From an uncultured Alteromonadaceae bacterium (GTDB lineage: Bacteria; Pseudomonadota; Gammaproteobacteria; Enterobacterales; Alteromonadaceae): 64,000 nucleotides of DNA. A program made the translations under genes and the position numbers. Location of the stretch: NCBI GenBank assembly GCA_913056495.1, contig CAJXMO010000018.1:16732-80731 (forward strand). The letters are read 5' to 3'. Positions 1-8,559 of this stretch are shown one piece after another; position 1 is the stretch's first letter, and each line of letters begins with the position of its first letter. Under the pieces are notes generated by a model. The model had not been told where the DNA came from and made no database searches. It was given only the letters and a program-made list of their open reading frames with translations.

Positions 1-305
1 TTTATTTTAGTCGTGCACCAATTCCTTACGACAGAGATGAGTTTTCTAAAGAAACGATAAAAACCATTAGCCCCAATTATTTACGACATGTAGGTTTATA
101 TGCCTATCGTGCTGCTTTTGTTCGTCAGTACCTTAACTGGCCAGCTTCACCACTTGAAGAAATAGAATCTTTAGAACAGTTAAGAGTATTGTGGCATGGT
201 GAAAAAATTCATGTTGGTATTGCAAATGAAAACCCCCCGGCAGGCATAGATACACCTGAAGACCTTGAACAAGCTATTAAATATTTGAAAAGCAAAAAGA
301 AGTAA
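1..305 (+). CDS. kdsB: KdsB C-terminal part (CMP-Kdo synthetase), cut by window edge
   Basis: The last 101 codons of 3-deoxy-manno-octulosonate cytidylyltransferase are visible, read from base 3 to the TAA at 303-305. The enzyme joins CTP and Kdo to give CMP-Kdo, the activated sugar for the LPS inner core, in the cytoplasm. The fragment contains [11 protein letters not shown] near its start, [10 protein letters not shown], and the C-terminal [10 protein letters not shown] and [10 protein letters not shown] motifs typical of KdsB. The normal family length is about 250 residues, so roughly 60 percent lies outside the window. The next gene starts 5 bases later, so the two are probably co-transcribed. 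Confidence 0.93.
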   Translation, partial: YFSRAPIPYDRDEFSKETIKTISPNYLRHVGLYAYRAAFVRQYLNWPASPLEEIESLEQLRVLWHGEKIHVGIANENPPAGIDTPEDLEQAIKYLKSKKK

Positions 306-310
306 ACCTG

Positions 311-604
311 ATGACTGATAAACAAGATAAAATTGAAGCCGCAGTATTGAGACGATTGTTGGCTCATCTGGATGAGAACAAACAAGTCCAGAATATAGAG
401 TTAATGAATTTAGCAAATTTTTGCCGTAATTGCCTGGCAAAATGGTACAGTGCGGAAGCCAAAGCTCAAGGAGAAGAGGTTGATTACGAGCAAGCACGTG
501 AAATTATTTATGGTATGCCGTATAGTGAATGGAAAGAAAAATATCAAAAACCAGCAACGGCTGAGCAATTAGCTCAGTTTGAGAAAAATAATAAATCAAA
601 ATAA
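311..604 (+). CDS. DUF1244 family small protein
   Basis: A 97-residue soluble protein of the DUF1244 type, whose biochemical role is not known. The family signature is clear at about residues 14-45: LRRLLAHL, then VQNIELMNLANFCRNCLAKWY, with the conserved Cys-Arg-Asn-Cys pair that could bind metal. A second conserved stretch, IIYGMPYSEWKEKYQ, lies at about 65-80. Length is normal for the family. It starts 5 bases after kdsB and is probably translated from the same mRNA. The ATG lies only 5 bases after the kdsB stop, so coupling to that stop is plausible. Confidence 0.85.
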   Translation: MTDKQDKIEAAVLRRLLAHLDENKQVQNIELMNLANFCRNCLAKWYSAEAKAQGEEVDYEQAREIIYGMPYSEWKEKYQKPATAEQLAQFEKNNKSK

Positions 605-655
605 TGTCAATCTCTGGCTGCAGTTGCACTAGTTGACTTTTGATAAGGAAATTAC

Positions 656-3600
656 ATGCAATCAATAAGACTGCTCATATCGGGCATTCTGCTGTATTTA
701 AGTGTATTTAACCTTCACAGTGAAGAACAGTCTGACGGTCTTAACACTTTTCCGTCAATTGAACTGACTCAACTGGACAGCCAGGATTTATTCGCATCAC
801 AGCAATTTTTCCAGTCGAAAGCCGGGTTTCCGGATACTTCAGTATTAACAGAAGCTGGATTAGCCAATTGGCTTTCTCAACTCACTTCGCATGATAAAAT
901 TCAATTTGACGGTGACACAATCTGGAGTGTGCACAGGTTGTCCAATAATTCTCAATTAAAAGAATGGACAGCCTACGTTTATGGTTCGGCGGTTGAATAT
1001 ATAGATTTTAAACTATACCCAATTGGGGCGCAGGACGATGATACAGGCGTGCAATCATCAACCACGGGTTATTTTGCTGATCACGATATTCCTTATCACT
1101 ATACCTCGACATTTTCACTCGAGCCCAATCAGGACTATTTATTAGTTGCCCGTTTATCGAGCGAATTCTTTTTTGCGCCCCTCAAGTTGCAATTTAAACC
1201 AACAGATGAGTTTGTTAATCAGTTTAAGCTGGAAAATGCAATCATACTCTTATGTTTTGGTATAGGTTTAGCACTCGCTTTATATAATTTATTTATCTTT
1301 CTCGGTTCTAGAGATAAAGCTTATTTATATTATGCGTTGTTTTCGTTTAGTTGGATTTGGGGGTGGGGCCATACTTTTAATTTACCTGAAGAATGGTTTG
1401 GTATTCGTACGCCTGAATTTTTAATGACGGGGTTTGTTTTATTACCCTTATTTAATGCTCTGTTTTTTATTAAATTTTTACAGGTTAAAAAGACAAACCC
1501 GATTCTCTCTAAAGTGGGGTTATGGGTCGGAATTATCTGTCTGGCCGGTGTACCGGTTGCAATTGAATCACCCGCATACGGCTTAATTTTAGCTTCGCTT
1601 GGCACGGGTGGCATGCTGATTGTTGGTTTTACACTGGGCGTTAAAAAGTTGATCGGTGGTTTTAAACCGGCAAAATATTTTCTGCTGGCCTATATTATGC
1701 TGTTTACCCCGAATATGGTGGGTAACTTAATGAATGTAGGCATTATCCCGAGCATGAATGTGAATATCTATTTACTCGGTTTAATTGGCAGTATGCTCGA
1801 TGGTTTATTGCTTGCATTTGCGATGGCAGATAATGTTCGTCTGTTAAATAAAAAGAACATTGAGCTGAACGAAAACCTGGAAGAAAAAATTGCTCAGCGC
1901 ACCGAAAAGCTCGAAAAAACGACACAAGAGTTGCGAGAAGCCAGCCAGGCGAAGAGTCGTTTTCTGGCACAAATGAGCCATGAAATCAGAACACCTATGA
2001 ATGCGGTCATCGGTTTGAGTCAACTCGCTTTGCGAACGCCGCTTAATTTTGAACAGAAAGATTATGTTACTAAGATTGCCAGTTCTGCTGATATTTTACT
2101 CGGGATTATCAATGATGTACTGGATTATTCTAAAATAGAAGCAGGCAAACTGAATGTTGAAACGGTTAATTTTGGTTTGGCTAAATGTATCGAACGCGCC
2201 GTTAATCTATGTTCTTTAAAGGCAGATACCAAACATATAGAGCTCATTTTGGATGTTCAGCCTAATGTCCCTAAGTTTATCGAATCAGATCCGCTCAGGC
2301 TTCAGCAAATCCTGGTAAATATTATTTCAAATGCGGTTAAATTTACCGAATTTGGCCATGTCAGTATTCGGGTGAGTGCAAAAAAACAGGGCAATAATGA
2401 ATATAAAATTGAGTTTGCGATTGTTGATACGGGTATAGGTATGAATAAAGAACAGGTCGATCGCCTGTTCACCTCTTTTACTCAGGCCGACAATACGATT
2501 ACCCGAAAATATGGTGGCACGGGTTTAGGGCTTGCCATCAGTAAACAGCTCATTGAACTATTGGGCGGCACCATTTGGGTGAATAGTAAACCGGGCGTTG
2601 GCAGTGCATTTCATTTTAATATTCAGGCCAAAGCGACTCAACAAACAACCGAGTCTACTCAGTTAACCATTCAAGGCCGACCTCTGCACATTTTGATTGT
2701 AGATGATAACAAGGTTGCCTGCGATGTGATTGCAGACCTCTTTAAGCGCCATAATGCTGTGATTAAAATAGCCAGAACCGGGATAGAAGCAATTAATGAA
2801 TTGCAACAGGCTATTTTAAATAAATTTCAGTATGATTTGGTTGTGATGGACTGGAAAATGCCTGAGATGGATGGCATTCAGGCCGCGCAGATGATCAAGC
2901 AGGAATTAAATTTGGCCCATTTGCCGGCCATTTTAATGGTTTCTGCTTATGACAAAGATGAAGCTAAAAAGCTGGGTAAAGAAGCTGGAATCGATGGATT
3001 TATTGAAAAGCCGGTTAATGAGTCAACCTTATTAAATGCGATGACTGAATGTCTGACTCTGGATATGGTTGAGCCGGAAGATAGTATTGATAAAGATGAA
3101 AAAGGTGATCTGGTTGATTTATCAAATATTAAACTTCTTTTGGTAGAGGATAATAAATTAAACCGACAAGTGGCCGCAGGATTTTTACGTCATACCGGGA
3201 TCCAGATAGATGTAGCGGAAAATGGCATTCAGGCAATCGATAAAGTCCTGAATCAGGAATTTGATATTGTATTAATGGATATTCAAATGCCCGAGATGGA
3301 TGGCTTGACCGCGACTAAAGAAATTCGTAGTAAAGAAAAATTTAAAGACTTACCCATTATTGCCATGACGGCTCACGCAATGGAAGGGGATAAACAGCGC
3401 AGTTTGGATTCGGGGATGAATGGCCACCTGACTAAACCTGTTGATCCCAACGAGCTCTATCGCTGTATCTTAAAATGGATTAAAAAAGAAAAAATTAATC
3501 CAGTCGTTAATCATGATGTTCAGTCCGCTAAAGCGAATAACCTTGATGAGAAGCTTTCCAATTTACAAACAATCGGTCTATTAGATGTCGCTGGTGCCTT

Positions 3601-4180
3601 AAATAAAATGCACGGCAAAAAAGCACTGTATATCGAATTATTGGTGACTTTTATCGAAGAAAATCAAAATTTAGTGACAGATTTAAATCAGTTAAAACGA
3701 GACTGTGATTTAGATACTCTAAGATTAAAAGTTCATTCGCTCAAATCTAACGCCGCTTATATCGGCGCTCACCAGTTATCAAAAGATGCATCCAATGTTG
3801 AATCTTTAATTGAATCAGAGCAAGCGTTCGAATCAGAATTTAATTCCATGATTGAAAAACTAACCAGTTTACTGGCTGAGTTGCAGGCGATGTCTACTGA
3901 CTTAATGTCTTCAGAGCTAAATGACCAGCAAAATAGCAATCAATTAAATAAGCAATACAAACCGCAGGAAATCGATGAGATTTTCGAAAAAATGAAACAT
4001 TACCTGAATGAATCAAACGCTAAAGTAGAGGATTATATACCTGTACTCAAACAATTGGCTCTGCAGCTGGATAACAGCCGTTTCATTGAGCAATTAATTC
4101 AGTTGATCGATGATGTTGAATATAAAAAAGCGTTAGACTTAATTGAAGAAAATAAATATAACTTACAATTGGTTGTTTAA
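656..4180 (+). CDS. 7TM hybrid sensor histidine kinase with two receiver domains and Hpt
   Basis: A 1174-residue inner-membrane hybrid kinase that would sense a periplasmic ligand and pass phosphate through an internal relay. In order: signal peptide (about 1-22), periplasmic 7TMR-DISM-type domain (about 35-185), seven-helix membrane region (about 190-390), coiled coil (395-430), HisKA with SHEIRTPMN (His442), HATPase with N box near 555 and GGTGLGLAI near 620, receiver 1 (MDWKMPEMDG, Asp732), receiver 2 (MDIQMPEMDG, Asp875) and Hpt with HSLKSNAAYIGA (His1027). All phospho-acceptor residues are present. The RBS AAGGAA precedes the ATG. There is no DNA-binding output domain and no partner regulator adjacent, so the output and the ligand are unknown. 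Confidence 0.9.
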   Translation: MQSIRLLISGILLYLSVFNLHSEEQSDGLNTFPSIELTQLDSQDLFASQQFFQSKAGFPDTSVLTEAGLANWLSQLTSHDKIQFDGDTIWSVHRLSNNSQLKEWTAYVYGSAVEYIDFKLYPIGAQDDDTGVQSSTTGYFADHDIPYHYTSTFSLEPNQDYLLVARLSSEFFFAPLKLQFKPTDEFVNQFKLENAIILLCFGIGLALALYNLFIFLGSRDKAYLYYALFSFSWIWGWGHTFNLPEEWFGIRTPEFLMTGFVLLPLFNALFFIKFLQVKKTNPILSKVGLWVGIICLAGVPVAIESPAYGLILASLGTGGMLIVGFTLGVKKLIGGFKPAKYFLLAYIMLFTPNMVGNLMNVGIIPSMNVNIYLLGLIGSMLDGLLLAFAMADNVRLLNKKNIELNENLEEKIAQRTEKLEKTTQELREASQAKSRFLAQMSHEIRTPMNAVIGLSQLALRTPLNFEQKDYVTKIASSADILLGIINDVLDYSKIEAGKLNVETVNFGLAKCIERAVNLCSLKADTKHIELILDVQPNVPKFIESDPLRLQQILVNIISNAVKFTEFGHVSIRVSAKKQGNNEYKIEFAIVDTGIGMNKEQVDRLFTSFTQADNTITRKYGGTGLGLAISKQLIELLGGTIWVNSKPGVGSAFHFNIQAKATQQTTESTQLTIQGRPLHILIVDDNKVACDVIADLFKRHNAVIKIARTGIEAINELQQAILNKFQYDLVVMDWKMPEMDGIQAAQMIKQELNLAHLPAILMVSAYDKDEAKKLGKEAGIDGFIEKPVNESTLLNAMTECLTLDMVEPEDSIDKDEKGDLVDLSNIKLLLVEDNKLNRQVAAGFLRHTGIQIDVAENGIQAIDKVLNQEFDIVLMDIQMPEMDGLTATKEIRSKEKFKDLPIIAMTAHAMEGDKQRSLDSGMNGHLTKPVDPNELYRCILKWIKKEKINPVVNHDVQSAKANNLDEKLSNLQTIGLLDVAGALNKMHGKKALYIELLVTFIEENQNLVTDLNQLKRDCDLDTLRLKVHSLKSNAAYIGAHQLSKDASNVESLIESEQAFESEFNSMIEKLTSLLAELQAMSTDLMSSELNDQQNSNQLNKQYKPQEIDEIFEKMKHYLNESNAKVEDYIPVLKQLALQLDNSRFIEQLIQLIDDVEYKKALDLIEENKYNLQLVV

Positions 4181-4211
4181 ATAATAGGTTAAGCTGGCCT
4201 GTACTTAATAA

Positions 4212-4240
4212 CAGTTGCAGCAGAATATCTGCTGCAACTG
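4212..4240. terminator. Hairpin between convergent genes
   Basis: A perfect 13-bp stem (CAGTTGCAGCAGA at 4212-4224 and its complement at 4228-4240) with a 3-base loop sits between the sensor kinase stop and the stop of the opposite-strand gene at 4247. Only short A/T tracts flank it, so it may stop transcription from both sides or act mainly as a 3' end stabiliser. Confidence 0.65.
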
Positions 4241-4246
4241 AAAAAG

Positions 4247-5416
4247 TTAACCAAAAATAGAGCGTAATAAACTGATCACTTGGTCGATACTTTTGCCATT
4301 TTGAACTTCTGCAATAATTGAATCACGTTTTTGCAGTAAATAAGCAGGCATATCATCTGCTGCTAAAGCTTTGTCGACTAAAGCTTCAATCGATTCTTTG
4401 CTTCTTTTACGGCTCGTGCTCTGGCCATTTGTGCGGCTGGATTTTAGTGGCTTATTTTTTAATTTTAAATAGTTTGAGTTTTGAGCTGTATCAGCATCTG
4501 CAAAGAAAAAACAGTCAACCAGTATTGCCCGTGCTTGCCAAATAGCCTGTTCCTGTTCGCTTTCAGGCTGGGTTTGTCTCCACCAGGCAAACTGACGCAT
4601 TGTCTCAATTAATTCATGCCAGTATGCAATAAAATCATTATTTTTAAATTTGGCAATTGAAAAGCCCTGACAAATTAAATCAATTTTTTGATTATTCAAC
4701 GCGATAAATTGATCGGGTCTGCGCATGGCCAATAAGCGTGTCGCTGGGGCTAAAGGGGCGCTTTGTTCGGCAGATTCAAAAATGCTGGTGTAAGCGGATA
4801 CAAATGCTTGGTAGTCCTGATAACTCACCTCACCCTCAGCTGGGATTAAACTGAGTGCTTCTCCGAACAAACCGGCATTAAGTTGCCAGAGTTGGCTGAA
4901 AGATTTATTGCCTTTGGTAGCAGCAAACCACTCACAATCAAAGTCATAAACGCTGATATCGTGTTTTGCGGTATGTTTACCGGCAAAACAATTGAGATCT
5001 TCTTCAATCATTTCAGCAAAAGATTCGGGTTGTAAATTTTGACAATAGTTGATTAACCGCATCCGTTCAGCTAAAGACTGAAGCTCTGCTTTTTCTTCAA
5101 TATAAGCACAAAATACTGGCCAAGGCGCAATTCTCAACATTTTTATTTGTGCTGCGCTAATCGCGTTTGTCAGGGTATCCTGAAGCTTTTTTAATGGCGC
5201 AAACTGTTCCGGTTCTAACAAATCCAGGTTCAGTTCCTGACTGCATAAGCGATAAAGTTCTTCACACCATGACAAAAAATCAGACGGGCGATTTTCTACT
5301 TTGATTGCCATCAAATTGAGGCTTAAATCCTGGGCATACTTTAAAACGGTTTGATAACTTTGACTTTCATTTTCTGTCAAAGGCATTTTTACGGGGGCGG
5401 TTAATAACTTTCTCAT
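4247..5416 (-). CDS. Unrecognised 389-residue protein divergent from yegD
   Basis: No family could be assigned with confidence. It is an acidic, mostly helical, soluble-looking protein with no signal peptide or membrane segment. At about residues 225-285 there is ATRLLAMRRPDQFIALNNQK followed by an aromatic-rich YWHELIETMRQFAWWR. From memory, similar RLLAMxRPD-N-K stretches occur in uncharacterised proteins near restriction-type genes, but this is weak. A basic, Lys/Ser/Arg-rich linker lies at about 315-340, before a short helical C-terminus. It is transcribed divergently from yegD with about 200 bases between the starts. Function is unknown. The RBS before the ATG is poor. Confidence 0.7.
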   Translation of the reverse strand: MRKLLTAPVKMPLTENESQSYQTVLKYAQDLSLNLMAIKVENRPSDFLSWCEELYRLCSQELNLDLLEPEQFAPLKKLQDTLTNAISAAQIKMLRIAPWPVFCAYIEEKAELQSLAERMRLINYCQNLQPESFAEMIEEDLNCFAGKHTAKHDISVYDFDCEWFAATKGNKSFSQLWQLNAGLFGEALSLIPAEGEVSYQDYQAFVSAYTSIFESAEQSAPLAPATRLLAMRRPDQFIALNNQKIDLICQGFSIAKFKNNDFIAYWHELIETMRQFAWWRQTQPESEQEQAIWQARAILVDCFFFADADTAQNSNYLKLKNKPLKSSRTNGQSTSRKRSKESIEALVDKALAADDMPAYLLQKRDSIIAEVQNGKSIDQVISLLRSIFG

Positions 5417-5616
5417 TTAACTTTGAGTTCTCAGTGTCTCGGCAATTTTCAATCGGGGAGCGAGATGATACGCAGTTATTCATTATAGGCAACTAATAGC
5501 GTTAATTTATTGGTTGATTGGTTATTTTTAACTCAGACATATGCCAAAACGATGAAAGCAATTGCCCCTTTCGATCGAAAACAGTATCCTGTTTTGTTTT
5601 TTGCTTTGAGATTTTT

Positions 5617-6978
5617 ATGGCGACGATTGGATTTGATTTTGGCACTTCAAACTGTGCTGTCGGGGTGATGAAAAATAACCAACCTGTGATGGTTGAATTA
5701 CCTGAACATGGATTTTATATGCCTTCAAGTCTGTACTCGGCGAGCCGTGATACCATAGTTAGCTGGTTGTATCAGCAATTACCTGAACCCCAGAAGAAAG
5801 CGTTTTCGGATAGCCGACAGAGCGCGCTCGTAAAAGCTCAGCGGGAATTAAACGAGCTTAAACTCGATGGCCTTGACCCTGAACTCTCATTTGGCCAAAA
5901 AGCACTGGCTCGGTATTTAGACGACCCAGAAGAGGGCTACTACATTAAATCACCCAAATCCTTTTTAGGGGCATCCGGTCTTGCTCAGGTTCAGATTCAA
6001 TTATTTGAAGATTTGGTTGCGTCTATGATGGCGCATATTAAAGGTCAGGCTGAAAAACACTTAGAGCAGGATATTGACAAAGTGGTTATTGGTAAGCCGG
6101 TTAATTTTCAGGGCCTAAGAGGTGAACAAAGTAACCGTCAGGCTTTGCAAATACTCACTCAAGCCGCCAACCGGGTTGGCTTTAAAGAGGTTGAATTTCA
6201 ATTTGAACCGGTCGCAGCCGGTGTCGAATTTGAAGCCGGTTTAACATCGCAAAAGCGTGTTTTAGTGGTTGATATTGGCGGTGGTACCAGTGATTGTTCT
6301 ATGTTGCTGATGGGACCTGAGTTAAAAGCGTCCAATGATCGTAGTCAGCATATTTTAAGCCACAGTGGCCAGCGTATCGGCGGTAACGATTTTGATATTC
6401 AGTTGGCTTTGGCGCGAGCTATGCCGTACTTTGGATTAAATGAACATTTAAAATCCGGTAAACCTGTACCTAAAAAGTGCTTTAGTGATGCCGTTGAAAT
6501 TAATAATATTGCTGCACAGAGTCATTTTTATAGTGCTGAAAACGCACGTTGGCTGGCGCAACTTAAACGGGACTCAGCCAGCCCTGATATTATTCAGAGA
6601 TTGATAGATGTGCAGCAGCAAAAACTCAGTCATCAAATCGTTAGCCTCGCCGAGCAGGCAAAGATTCATCTGAGTGATAGTAGCAGTCACGATATTAACC
6701 TGGAATTTATCGAATCTGAATTGTCGGCTAATGTAAATCGGGATGATTTATTGTCCGCTAATCTGCGTAATTTATCTGCGATTGCGGCACTGATTGACGA
6801 GGCAATCAATCAGGCTGGGGTTCAACCTGATGTTGTTTTTGTAACCGGGGGAACGGCAAAATCGCCTATATTTAATGAATTCCTTAAACAGCAATGTCCG
6901 GATACTGAAATTGTCGTTGGGGATTATTTTGGCAGTGTGACTTCAGGGTTAACGCGATGGGCGGATCACATATTTTAA
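5617..6978 (+). CDS. yegD: YegD-type Hsp70-like protein
   Basis: A 453-residue actin/Hsp70-superfamily ATPase of the YegD group, a cytoplasmic chaperone-like protein of unknown client. Visible motifs are the phosphate-1 loop IGFDFGTSNCAVGV at residues 3-16, a long helical insert, the phosphate-2 loop VVDIGGGTSDCSM near 215-227, and the adenosine motif VFVTGGTAKSP near 405-415. It lacks the substrate-binding lid of DnaK, as YegD does. The frame stays open upstream to 5518, but the ATG at 5617 is chosen because the Hsp70 motif begins at once after it and the resulting length matches YegD (about 450). It is unlinked to dnaJ or grpE here and divergent from the unrecognised gene at 4247-5416. Confidence 0.9.
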   Translation: MATIGFDFGTSNCAVGVMKNNQPVMVELPEHGFYMPSSLYSASRDTIVSWLYQQLPEPQKKAFSDSRQSALVKAQRELNELKLDGLDPELSFGQKALARYLDDPEEGYYIKSPKSFLGASGLAQVQIQLFEDLVASMMAHIKGQAEKHLEQDIDKVVIGKPVNFQGLRGEQSNRQALQILTQAANRVGFKEVEFQFEPVAAGVEFEAGLTSQKRVLVVDIGGGTSDCSMLLMGPELKASNDRSQHILSHSGQRIGGNDFDIQLALARAMPYFGLNEHLKSGKPVPKKCFSDAVEINNIAAQSHFYSAENARWLAQLKRDSASPDIIQRLIDVQQQKLSHQIVSLAEQAKIHLSDSSSHDINLEFIESELSANVNRDDLLSANLRNLSAIAALIDEAINQAGVQPDVVFVTGGTAKSPIFNEFLKQQCPDTEIVVGDYFGSVTSGLTRWADHIF

Positions 6979-7087
6979 GACTGGAAGGCCTTGCTAACAT
7001 GACAAACAAAGGTAAAAATGTCCTGACGCCAAGCTATAACGTATCAGGTATCTGAGACGAGCAATATACTGACAGGATGAACAAAGG

Positions 7088-7657
7088 GTGCTAGATACAA
7101 TATTGCAGCAAGTTTTAAGCTGTCAGCAATGCAACGCTCAATTAACGCCGAATCCGGTATTGCAGGTCGGGGAGAAAGCAAAGATATTAATTGCCGGTCA
7201 GGCGCCTGGTAGACTCGCTGATCTTAATCAAAAGCCTTTTTCCGATCCCAGTGGCAACCGATTAAAGCACTGGCTTGGTCTGAATGACGCAGAGTTTTAT
7301 GACAAAAATAAAGTCGCTATCTTACCAATGGCATTTTGTTATCCGGGTAAAGCCAAATCCGGGGATAAAGCACCGCCAAAAATTTGTGCTCAGTTATGGC
7401 GTGAAAAGCTGCTGGCCAAGATGCCAGATATTAGACTCACTTTGGTGTTAGGTAACTATGCGAGAGCTTATCACTTAGGTGGCGGTCAAAATAAATTGAC
7501 TCAGGTCGTTTATGAAAATCGCTTTTTAACCCGCAATATTGTGTGTTTACCTCATCCAAGTCCCAGAAATCAGGCATGGTTTAAACAAAATCCCTGGTTT
7601 GAAGCTGACTTATTACCTAGATTAAAAATCAAAGTTGCACAAAGTCTAGTCAATTAA
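7088..7657 (+). CDS. Uracil-DNA glycosylase family protein
   Basis: A 189-residue protein of the uracil-DNA glycosylase superfamily, which removes uracil or related damaged bases from DNA. The water-activating region ILIAGQAPGR lies at about 34-43, a CQQC pair at residues 12-15 resembles part of the Fe-S ligand set of family 4/5 enzymes, and the DNA-intercalating motif LPHPSPRN lies near 158-165. LGNYARAYHLG near 125 is also typical of this subgroup. The start is GTG at 7088, with AGGA 10 bases upstream. Substrate specificity cannot be read from the sequence. Its end overlaps the end of the convergent solute-binding protein gene by 12 bases. Confidence 0.85.
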   Translation: MLDTILQQVLSCQQCNAQLTPNPVLQVGEKAKILIAGQAPGRLADLNQKPFSDPSGNRLKHWLGLNDAEFYDKNKVAILPMAFCYPGKAKSGDKAPPKICAQLWREKLLAKMPDIRLTLVLGNYARAYHLGGGQNKLTQVVYENRFLTRNIVCLPHPSPRNQAWFKQNPWFEADLLPRLKIKVAQSLVN

Positions 7658-8407
7658 TTGCTCACAGCTTTTTGCCGGCATGAATGCAGTTATGGATTGA
7701 TTAAGCCGCTCGATTAAATCTGGGTGTTGCTCTGCGTAATCTTTATCGATATACATACCAGCAGGATGATTACTGTGGTGCACGATAGTAAACTGGCTAA
7801 GCTCAATATTAGATTTTCTGGCTGTCTCTTCAAATACTAACCGGCTTGCCAATATTGCATCTATCCGGTTTGCAGCCAACATTTTGGCAATATTATCCAA
7901 TTTTTTTATCCCTTCAGCGGCAAAGTCATGTTGATTCAGCCAGAAATAATGGTTTGATTCATATGCACTGGCGACCTTGTGCTTCAACTTAAATCCGGGC
8001 TGATCGGGCTTATATTCAACTTGCCGGTTAATATACCAGTTCCAGGTTACACAAAAAATCGGTGATGTAAAAACAGCATACTGATTGCGCTGTGCATTCT
8101 CTGAGGCAATGAGTACGGCATCTGCCCGTTTATTTTTCAGCTTTTTAAAAGCGGCACCAAAATTTGAAGCGGGTGATAATGAATAAGGAATATAGGCTTG
8201 TTTTAATATTTTTATTGCGCGTTTAAAAGCCACGCCTTGCCACTGATTGTTTTGCTGATAGGTATAAGGTGGGTAAACAGGCACTATAATGCGCATTGTT
8301 TGTTCATCTTTTAGGGGCTCAGCGAATAACTGATTTATGCAAGCCTGCAATAAGAAAACAATAACAATCCAAAAAGCAAAGCTTATCGTATTAAGCTGAT
8401 AATGCAT
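7646..8407 (-). CDS. Periplasmic solute-binding family 3-like protein
   Basis: A 253-residue secreted protein with the fold of family 3 amino-acid-type binding proteins. A hydrophobic N-terminus (about 6-28), with LLQAC as a possible lipobox, is followed by MRIIVPVYPPYTYQQN, the classic start of lobe 1, and a lobe 2 region with KLKHKVASAYES near 140 and AANRIDAILASRLV near 175. There is no adjacent permease or ATPase gene, so this is one of the orphan binding-protein-like proteins common in Alteromonadales rather than a clear ABC importer part. The ligand is unknown. Its 3' end overlaps the UDG-family gene. Confidence 0.8.
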   Translation of the reverse strand: MHYQLNTISFAFWIVIVFLLQACINQLFAEPLKDEQTMRIIVPVYPPYTYQQNNQWQGVAFKRAIKILKQAYIPYSLSPASNFGAAFKKLKNKRADAVLIASENAQRNQYAVFTSPIFCVTWNWYINRQVEYKPDQPGFKLKHKVASAYESNHYFWLNQHDFAAEGIKKLDNIAKMLAANRIDAILASRLVFEETARKSNIELSQFTIVHHSNHPAGMYIDKDYAEQHPDLIERLNQSITAFMPAKSCEQLID

Positions 8408-8559
8408 AAATAGATGCTCACCATAGAATTACGCCTGATATTTTAATTTAGTGCAGCAATTGACTTGTGTCCATTATTCACAGGTTTGAGGCAAAATAAG
8501 TGCTAAACTGCATGCCAAGGCGGTGTTAAAATTGATATAATCCCGACTAAGTTTTTAAA

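Noticed and set aside
5518..5616. N-terminal extension of the YegD-like protein
   Set aside because: The 33 extra residues have no family match and the Hsp70 motif begins right after ATG 5617.
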